A DNA stretch of 64,000 bases. Source: Gavia stellata (taxonomy: Eukaryota > Chordata > Aves > Gaviiformes > Gaviidae). Shown here in pieces: positions 55,871 through 64,000 of the stretch. The notes beneath the pieces are model-generated. The model had not been told where the DNA came from and did not search any database. It saw nothing but the letters and a program-made list of their open reading frames with translations. A program made the position numbers and the translations under genes. Numbering within the stretch: the first letter of the stretch is position 1; the number at the start of each line of letters is the position of its first letter. The DNA lies in the NCBI RefSeq assembly GCF_030936135.1, contig NC_082619.1, positions 2,297,208 to 2,361,207 on the forward strand. The letters run 5' to 3'.

Positions 55871-58800
55871 TTATACCAGGGTCCCATTCTTACTGTCGTA
55901 TTTCAGCCTGGGCCGGGGGAAGTTGAGGGTGGCATACTCTGTGGCATTCTGCATTTGTAAGTTCTTCACCTCTGCTGCAGAGCGCTCCCGGACCTTGGTG
56001 AACACCTGGATGTCCGCGTAATGAATGCTGTCATCCTGCTTCACACTCTTGGGTTTACTCACGGTGGCGTAGACAGGAAACTCTGGGACATCTTCATACG
56101 TTGGAGCCTTTGGGGAGAAAGAGCTCTGGAAGGTCAGCTCCCTGGGCTGCTGCTACACATGCCTTCCCCAGACCAGGCAGAGACACCCCGCACACTCTCC
56201 CCAGCACCATCCAGCCCCCTGACACCTCAGGCTCAGAAAGAGATTTCATCCTTTCTGCTTCCACTGCACTTTAGGGGAAAAAAATGGGCCTGCATCACAG
56301 TGCAGCAATGCACATTGTTCCCACAGCCATTAAAGCCTATACAGGATGAGATGATTCATGGCTCTGAATAAGCTGCCCCATGTCTTCCCAACCCATCTAG
56401 CCTAGGAAGTGGTGGTAAGCTCTGTCTTCTCAATATACAGTTAGGAAACCAATTCTGGGAAGCTGTTTACCTTCCTGCCAGGCTGATGCTGTTGGCTCTC
56501 ATGTCTCACATTAGTTCCTGAAAAAGAAACGCCAGCGGATCAGGTTAACACAACTGTTTATTGTTCCACTTTTGAATGCAGAAATGCAGCGTCTGGCCCA
56601 TGGGCTCTCCCCAGTGGACACAAATCAAATTTCCACCTCATCTGACACCCTCAACCCTAATGCTGTCTCTGAGGCCCGCCTCCTAGAAGAAAGCCTGGGC
56701 TTGTTTCTTTGGAAAAAATACGGTTTCCCAGGATGACAACACACTGTGGACCGCAATGTTCTTGGCAGAACCTAGGAGGACAGACACAGCACAGAGAGCT
56801 TCCTTGTCAGGCCCTTGGAGAAGTCAGATCCAGTTTTAACTTTGTTATTTCCTTTGCTGCCTGGCAAACATATTTTGCCCAGCAAGGTCCAAAGGCCACA
56901 GGACACAACTGGGCTACTTAGGGAATGCACTTTATTCTGGGGGACTGATGTCAGACGGATGTTTGCAGCTCTTACAAGAGTTTGATGCAGCTTCTGCTCT
57001 GCTGCCACTTGAGAGTACTCACATGTGTTTTGATGTGAGACTCTGGTATTTTAAAGATGCTGCTGAAGTCCCTTCCCTCCCCCTTGCCAAGTCCCATGGC
57101 ACATCACACCCCTTGCTCTAAGTTTTAAAGAAATCTTGCCTCTTGCTTCTACCAAACATCTCTTGAGGAAGGTTAGGTACAAAAGAGTATGAGAGGGGAC
57201 CTCAGCCTCAGGGATCCAGTTCACAGTCAGCACTGACTAATGTCAGCTAACCAGGGGCGCAGTCACTCCACCTCTTCTTGTACTCTAAAGCATTTTCACA
57301 AATCCTTACCTTGCTTTTCTTTCTTTCTTTTAAAAGGTGAAGGACAATTCCTGAAATCAGAGAGAGATGTCAGCCCTGAGAAGCCCCAGCCTCTGCTCTC
57401 ATAACATGCAAACCCAAATGCACCACACCAGGGTACCACATCTGTGGGTAATGAGGAAGGCCCAAGAAATGTCTCAGAGAAGAGCTATTGAGTCAAGCCA
57501 GAATCTGAGCGACTCTTGCAGGGAGGAAGTCCAAAGGGGAGATATGGGGATGTGTTTCCTTCATCTGTGACACACCTACCATACCCCACAGACACCCCCA
57601 AGTGTCCCTGCCTTTCAGCCCTGCCTGGCTGTCCAATATGCATATGCATCAGAGTGAATGAGAACAGATTTCACTGTAGTTTTGCAACTACATTTCCACA
57701 GCTGTATGATTAAAGGTGCAGGGTGCAGAGCATGATCTCGATTGGCACAAAACCCTTCTCTTAGGGCCAGATGCTCTGATAGTACCGCACCCTGTGCTTT
57801 GGCCCCCTTGCCCAAGGAGCAGCTCTGCACAGACCTTGTGTTAATTTAATGTTTCAGACAGTTTTCTGTACTCGGTTTTCCGCTTAAAACACAACCAAAC
57901 CAAACAAGCTATGCATTTAATATAAGCCAAGCCAAACCCTAATCTCAGCTGTACCTGTGTGACCAGAGAGAGACAAGCCAAATACAGCTATGTTCCAGCC
58001 ATGGCATAAGCAGGAGCCAAATTCATTCCAGCTGTAACAACAGAACCAGGAGCTGAGCTCCTGCAGGCTGGTGCTGGCAGGGAAGCACAGGCTGTCTGGC
58101 AGAGCAGAGACGTGTCACATTCTGGGCCAGATGCATGAAGGAAATGTTATCGTTGCATCACGCTTGGAGGGCCGGAGGAGAGCAGGTGCCAGCCCTTGTA
58201 TGGCTCCTCCTGTGTACGCATGTCCATCTGGTGCTGGCTGCCGACCCACACCGCGCGCAGCTGAGGGTCGCACATGGGTCTGTCTCTCTGCTGCAGCACA
58301 GGCAGCAGCTGACAGTGGGCAGCTAGCACTTTTAATGGGGCTGCAGAGTTGCCAGATGGTTCCCAAGAAGCATTGTATGTCCCACAGCGTGTGCATTTGC
58401 CACACAGTCCTGCCATAGGCGGAAATAATGCAGTGCCTGGGGCAGAGCTTTGCCTTTGCTGGCTTTTAGAGACAGTTTCAGGGGGTGGGTGAGCAGGACC
58501 GTGTGTGCAGAAATGCCTTTGGCACTCTAATGGCAAAACAAAAAAAGCATGAATGCGGGCAAAGAACTTGGAGACCTTCAAAATGGTCAGTAATGATTAA
58601 CCAGACTTGCTAGACCTGGGAAGTCAAAGGCAGCTTTGGGGAAGGCAGGGGGGCTGTGCACCCATGCAAAAGGATCCAACACTGCTTCTCATGTCTGTGC
58701 TGCGTGCTGGCCCACAGAGGCACCAACGGCCCTCCAGTCCTTGGCAGACAAAATCTGTGGGGCTGCCCCCAGCAGTCAGGGACCTAGCTCAAGGCAGCAT

Positions 58801-61800
58801 TGCTTTGTTTTGCGGTGGTTCTCACTTGGGTCTTGTAGCTCCCTCCTCCACTGTCTCTATGAGCTTGCGGTGTCTCCCAGGCCCTCCTTGCCAAGGCTTG
58901 TGTGCTAGAGCACTTTGCTTCTTTACAGCATTCAGGCACATTGTGCAATGTAATTAAAATAGCATCATTTGAAGCAAAATCAGCAGGGTCCCTATCCTCG
59001 TTCCTGGGAGGTAGGCTGCAGTATCAGCTTTCCCAGCTGCTCTTGCTTGTTTTGGTTGCCTTCCTTTGTGGAGAGAGCATTAGCAGCCAGTGTGTAGGCT
59101 GAAGCTGTTCTGAGGCTGTCTGCAGGCTAATCACAGCCAGGCAGGAGACAGCATCTCCCAGCCTCAGATCTCCCCTAATTAGAACGGATGTGGCAAGGGA
59201 AACAAGAGCAGTGCAAACCTCTCCCCTCTTCTCAAAACCAGGTCAAACATGTTGTAATTAACTCACAGCCTGCTAGAAGCGCATTGTATTCTGCGTGACA
59301 GCACACATGTCCCTGCTCCTATATTGCTTCTTCCCCTTTCCCCAGGTCAATGCCAACCTGATTTCTGCCCTACACAAGCCTGCTTCACAGTGGGTCCTGA
59401 ATTTTGGCATCTTTGCTGTCCACGCACACTGGAGGCCCTGAGTACTAAACCATGTGATGAAAACACCTGAGGTCTGCCCTCCGTAGGGCCACACTTGCAG
59501 AGGTACCCAGACCTGAGGGCACACTTCCCTTCATCAGTAACTTTCTTCTGTGAATAATGGCTTTTCTTTAAAGACTTCAAGAACCTCCTCAGTCTCTTGC
59601 TTTTTGCTCTGTCTCCTTTAGGGCCTGTGCTTCAGTCGTGATCATGACAAGGATCTTCCGTCCAGGAGAAGGTGGCTGCCTACCTCCCCTGAGCCCTTTT
59701 GTAAGTCTCAGCTTAACTTAGGAAGCCCAGCTCTTTGCTGACACAGCACTGTGGTGCTGAGCAAATATCCAGAAATAAAAGCAGTATAGGTGCCTGGAAA
59801 CACCTGAACTAAAATTAGGTACCATTTTTTTCCCTCTGTCACCAAGGCAAAGCTATGAATCATGCAAACTTCTGCAGTGGGGCTTCAGTGTGCCAGTCTG
59901 CTCTTTATTGTGGTCCTCTGTAGGTGTCTCCCAAGCCCATGTTACCAACAGCACATTCCCATTTGCCTTCCTCTCTCCTTGCTTGGAGCCCGTTTGAATA
60001 GCCTGTGCAGCACAGGGACAGCCTGGGAGCCTGAGGCCCTTCTTCACCCATGTGTTTCCATGTGCAGGACAGGGAATGATGCTTCTGGGGAGAGAGCTCT
60101 GCTTTCTCCTTGCTGCACAGTCTTAAGGCAGATGTTAGCACTTGAGTCCCACAGGGGTGCTGGGGTCAAAAGGGTCTTTGGCCAAAGCTTTGCCCTCTGC
60201 TGCAGGAATCTGCCAGAAGGTAGCAGTGACATGACCAGCAGAAATAACATCCCAGCTTCTTACTTTCCATGTAGCCTCTGGGAAAAAATCAAGTGGGACA
60301 CAGGAGTCTTGGCCCAGGAGCCTTGGGGGAGCAGGATTTGACATTGCCCCGGAGGAGCCAGCCTGCCACCATGCTGCTCCCCAAATGGAGCAGAAAGCTG
60401 CTCTCCTGCCTGGCCCTGCATAGATGAGTGACCTTCAGATTCTAGTTTATAGTTCCTTTTGGAGGCAGAAGTGTTTGTGCGTGGCCTGGCACTGCCTGGA
60501 CCTGAAAGTGCCACCACAGCATACACTGTAATGGTGTTGTTTGTACTCTGGAGTCTCTGACTTTGCCAGTCTGTGCTGTGGCACGGCTCTCCCTGCCACA
60601 CAGCATCAGTAGTGTGCCTGGCAACTGCAGCTCTGCTCAGGGGAACCAGCCTGTGCCCCAGGCATTCCCTGATCAGGCCCTTGTCCGCTGCAGTAATGAA
60701 GCCGATGCCCTGACTGCCGCATTTACGCTCTGCCACAGGGTAGAGGAAGTAGAAAATGTGACTTTTGCTGGGGGACATGTCAAGAACCAACCTTCCACCC
60801 TCCACCTGCAGTTCCTATTCCTAAGTCTCACCAAACTCCTCTGCCCTCCAGCTCAGGGCTCAGGTTGGAAGGACCTCGGTGTCTTGAACCTCCTCCTCTG
60901 CTCCAGCCACTAGGTGATGCTGTGCCTCTTGTAATTATTAAAAAGCGCTGATGAATTTCTAATACTTTTGACAAATGCAGTGTTGGAAAGAATGTCCTCA
61001 GAGCTTCATCTGATAGTCATGGCTCTCCCCCTTGTACCACTCTCAGAGCTGAAAATATTTCCACTTGGCACCGAACGATGCTCCACTGTGCCCTTTTTCT
61101 GTAAGCACGAGGTGCAGGGCACAACACGAGCCAGGGGGGATTAAACTGTCATCCTCCCTCCCAGGGAGAAAGAGCAACATCATCTGAAAAACGTGGCCAG
61201 GATTTCCCAAGCGCAAAAAAGCCCAGACAGACACAGGCAGGGAGGGGGGCTGGATGAGCTGAGAGCAGGATGGGGTAGCTGACCCACGAGCCCTTAGTGC
61301 CAGCGCTGCCCCAGGCGCCCCTCCCTGCAGCGTGCCAAAGGGACACCTTCCGCTGTGCACCTGGCGGAGACCACTGCGGCAAGGACAGGGACTTTAGATC
61401 CCTCCTAGAACTGAGCTAGTCTCAGCTGCTGGCGTGGCTGCGGGAACCCAAGCTGCCCGTCCCAGGAGGTGCCACGGCCCGTCTGGGCTGAGACATGTGA
61501 GCGACAAAGCCCCTTCGCCTCCCCCTAAGCTGCCTTGGGCCGGCGGGCGCTGCCCCAGCCTCCCGTCCCCGCCCCGGCACCTGCACAGCAGTGGCCCAGT
61601 GCCCCTGCTCGCTTGCTCTCAGTTCTGGGTGAGCTGGCAAGGTGCAGGGCTGAGAGGCAGGTGGGAGCCCTGGCAAACCCAGCAGAAGGAAGCAAAGCTT
61701 GCAAAGTCCACCCAGGCTTCGCTCAGGCTGCCCGGAGCTTCGTCTGCCATCCTCATACCTGGCGGATGCCGTACTCACCACGGTCGCCCGCAGCTGCAGA

Positions 61801-61810
61801 GATTGCCCAT
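55871..61810 (-). CDS. C11orf52: C11orf52 orthologue: small putative lipid-anchored tyrosine-motif adaptor
   Basis: Coding exons (complement): 61779-61810, 57310-57350, 56471-56517, 55871-56107. All have GT/AG ends, the phases join, and the product has 118 residues (human 123). Matches to recalled human C11orf52: the MGN start with nearby Cys, W.CPS.F plus a lysine-rich run, HYADIQV, NATEYATL, and the identical end YDSKNGTLV. Features seen: Gly2 after Met (N-myristoylation context), Cys5/Cys7/Cys13, basic KRKKEK (18-23), and tyrosines at 44 (YEDV), 53 (YATV), 70 (IHYADI, strict ITIM pattern), 98 (TEYATL, ITSM-like) and 110. The terminus T-L-V fits a class I PDZ ligand. No transmembrane segment or enzyme domain. 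The function of the human protein is not established to my knowledge; the adaptor role is inference. Confidence 0.93.
57351..61778 (-). other. C11orf52: C11orf52 intron 1
   Basis: A 4.4 kb intron with no recognised exon or repeat. Several open frames over 100 codons (e.g. 58147-58581, 60260-60805) lie here, but none resembles a known family or ends in plausible splice sites. Confidence 0.6.
61779..61810 (-). CDS. C11orf52: C11orf52 first coding exon (32 nt)
   Basis: Encodes MGNLCSCGRP plus TG, then GTGAGT donor. The residual TG joins the first G of exon 57310-57350 to give TGG, making PWNCPSPF, which parallels human SWSCPSTF. The ATG has G at -3 and G at +4. Found by searching upstream for a Met-Gly-Asn start with the required phase. 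The 4.4 kb intron and small size make it easy to miss. Confidence 0.87.
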
Positions 61811-64000
61811 GTCGCTCCTTCCTCCATGAAGCAGAAGCGTTGTCTGGACAGGGAGAGCTTGTGTTTCCTGGTTCCTGCTCGGCCCCTGGCTATTCCAAGG
61901 GAGTGTCTGGCAGTGTCAGATTTCTCTCCCTCGCTGCAGTGACGCTTTGCTGGGCCCGTGCGTGCCATCTACCGGAGGGCTTGCCCTGGGCTCTCCGTGC
62001 CCCCGGGCCTGCGCTCACCTCTTGCTGCCCAGGCAGGAGAGGGCAAGGCAGCAGCATGCCTCCGGGCCTCAGCCCTGGGGCTAAAATTCTGCCTTATGAT
62101 TTGCACAGCGGATGTCCCCCCGCTATCCCTCTCTCCCACCAGCGCCATCCTGCTGGTGCCAGCAGTGATGCAAAAGAGGGACTTCAAATGTTCCTGAACA
62201 AAAGGAGAAACACCAGGGTGGGAGCTCTCAGTGCTCTTCCTGCTGTTCATCATTGTGTCTCGAGCAGGATGTCAGAAAAATGTGTGGCACGGGCTGGCAT
62301 CACTTGGGAAAGAGAGCGTATCTTCTTGGGCGGGAGGTGATGCCCCAGTGAAGGTGAGAGCAGGCTTGCAGGTCTACTCTCAGCTGAGCTCTAGTGCTGC
62401 TGCTCCTGCTGCAGGCAGAAAGGCATATGCAACCTCAGGGTCATTACTGGGAATCCATTTTTTTAAAGCTACCCAGATGAAAGTGTACAGATTTGTGCTT
62501 TTGAGAACGACAGAATCCCATGAGGGACCTCGCGCCATTAAGAACCTGCAATACAGCTCTTAGACTCACTCCTCAGCCTGTCAAACAGGAACATTAATGT
62601 GCATTTTACCTCTCTACCCCTGTTGTGAGCCCTTCAGACTATGGCTGGTCATTCCTGGACCGGATGACAGGTAGCTGATCTCTGGCAGCTCTAAGAGAGC
62701 TGATAATACTGAAATATACCGCGTTAATGTAGTCCTCAAGCAGAAACAACTGTGCTCCACAGCTTTGATTTGGCAGTCAGCCCCAGTTCTGTGCAGGCCT
62801 GAATGCCTCATGTGCCAACAAGTGTGTAAGTTTTAATTCACCCTTTTGGCGGGCTATCTCAGGAACGGGCCCCGTGTCCCCTACTCCAGCTGTACCCGTG
62901 CTCTCAGACAGGCTCACAGCATCACTTATCATCTACCCAGGTGCAGAGCAAAGCTTGTACCTGTCTAGGAGTGGCAGGAGGAGAAGGGTTCTGTTTTGGA
63001 AGGACCATGGGGCACAGCTGCTCTCTTAGCTGAATCCTGGATGAGCTGCACCATGACCAGCAGAGCCTGAGTCTTGCTCTGAAACTGCTCCTCAGCATGT
63101 AGCTGGAGAAATTGCAGAGCTCAGCCTGCACCACAGCACACCAGGGAGAATTTAGGATCGGATTTATGCAGGCAGATGGGATTCAGTCCTGGTCCCAACA
63201 GGACCATGTTCTCAGGGACCTGCAAAGACCGGGTGGTCTCAGGAATCTGTCCCTGCTTGGGAAGTTGCAGACTCCATGTCTCTGGGTTTGCCACAGACGC
63301 TGTTGATTTAGTGAGCTAGTGTCTGTTTTGATTTCTGGGATAACTTGGGTTTTGTTGCTTTATGGAGAAGGAAAAAAAAAAGGCTGGGAGCCTGTTCCCA
63401 TCAGCCTCTTTCACAAATACTGGAGCTGCTGGTTTGAGCTCCATCAGAGAAACAGAAAGGCATCAAAAACATTGGCAGAGCTGGAGAGCATTTGGCTGCC
63501 ACTCTGCATTCCCTCCTCAGTCTGTGTCTGCAGGGATGAAAGAGAGCATGGCTTCCAGCATTCCTGCTCAGCAAACTGATCAGGCTATTTTGTGCAAAGT
63601 CTGCCAGGGTGCAGAGGACAGCCCAGTGGCTGACACCAGGCAGTGCCAGCCCCACTCACTGCATCACTGCTCAGGGACATCGTCTGGGTAACAAGCTGTG
63701 CAACTGGCACAGGATGAGCCTGCAAGTGCCCAGCAACAGAGAATGAACTCGTTGGAGAGCAAAGACAGGGCTAATAAAAGCCGGAGGGGGAACAGAACTG
63801 TGTCATGACTACTAATGCTGTGCATTGCTATTGCAATAGTGTCAAGGTACCTCAGACACCGAGGGACTGGGGCCACACTGTGATAGGCGTGGCACAGGCA
63901 CACAAAAAGCTGGCATTGCCTGTAAAAAACGAAGGAGAGAGAGTTCTGAACTGTTTCGGGCACTTTTGTCTGAGAGTCCGCTCCCTGTGCAGCCCCAGCC
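61811..64000. other. Upstream flank of C11orf52, presumed promoter side
   Basis: G+C content rises around 61430-62200, consistent with a promoter for C11orf52, but no core element stands out. By synteny HSPB2 should lie further right on the same strand. I looked for small-heat-shock-protein segments on both strands and saw none, so it is either outside the window or absent. Confidence 0.5.

Noticed and set aside
58147-58581. Minus-strand frame with a Cys-rich start (MAGLCGKCTRCG) considered as C11orf52 exon 1
   Set aside because: No donor in the required phase after the Cys-rich part, and the Met-Gly-Asn start of the orthologues is missing. The 61779-61810 exon fits in sequence, phase and donor.
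60260-60805. 181-codon minus-strand frame in C11orf52 intron 1
   Set aside because: A conspicuous length, but no family resemblance, and its phase and splice signals do not fit the C11orf52 exons on either side.

Overview
The window is vertebrate nuclear DNA, and most likely from a bird. All three genes I can recognise lie on the minus strand. Read right to left they are C11orf52, DIXDC1 and DLAT, which is the order and orientation of the human 11q23.1 block (C11orf52 - DIXDC1 - DLAT). In birds this block is on a microchromosome (chromosome 24 in chicken numbering). The avian reading rests on a 3'-truncated LTR at about 34.17-34.92 kb that I recognise as a TguLTR5-type ERVL element, on the low repeat load and compact introns, and on a few MIR-like SINE remnants. 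No species is claimed.

Region 1 (1-7.5 kb): DLAT, the E2 subunit of the mitochondrial pyruvate dehydrogenase complex. Twelve complete exons and the first 54 nt of exon 13 are present. The last ~70 residues, including the catalytic DHRxxDG histidine motif, lie beyond the left edge. Its CpG-rich promoter covers about 6.64-7.33 kb. Region 2 (7.5-11.3 kb): an intergenic spacer, then the DIXDC1 3'UTR with a candidate poly(A) site at 10,275-10,280.

Region 3 (11.3-53.2 kb): DIXDC1 (Dixin, a Wnt and cytoskeletal DIX-domain protein). I assembled 20 coding exons with consistent splice phases into a 689-residue long isoform (CH domain, coiled coil, DIX domain). A second start exon of 23 coding nt (27,191-27,213) gives a 472-residue isoform without the CH domain. 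The first coding exon of the long form (20 codons) stands alone at 47.4 kb. A strong CpG island at 52.4-53.2 kb holds no recognisable coding exon and may be a further upstream promoter.

Region 4 (54.5-61.8 kb): a C11orf52 orthologue of 118 residues in four exons, including a 32-nt first coding exon 4.4 kb upstream of the next. The protein has a Met-Gly-Asn start with nearby cysteines, a basic patch, several tyrosine motifs (one strict ITIM-like, one ITSM-like) and a C-terminal class I PDZ-ligand-like end. It looks like a small lipid-anchored phosphotyrosine adaptor, and is the least described item here. Region 5 (61.8-64 kb): upstream flank with no recognisable gene. HSPB2, expected next by synteny, is not visible.

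All exon boundaries were read by eye from GT/AG sites, phase and recalled human protein sequences. No alignment or search was run.
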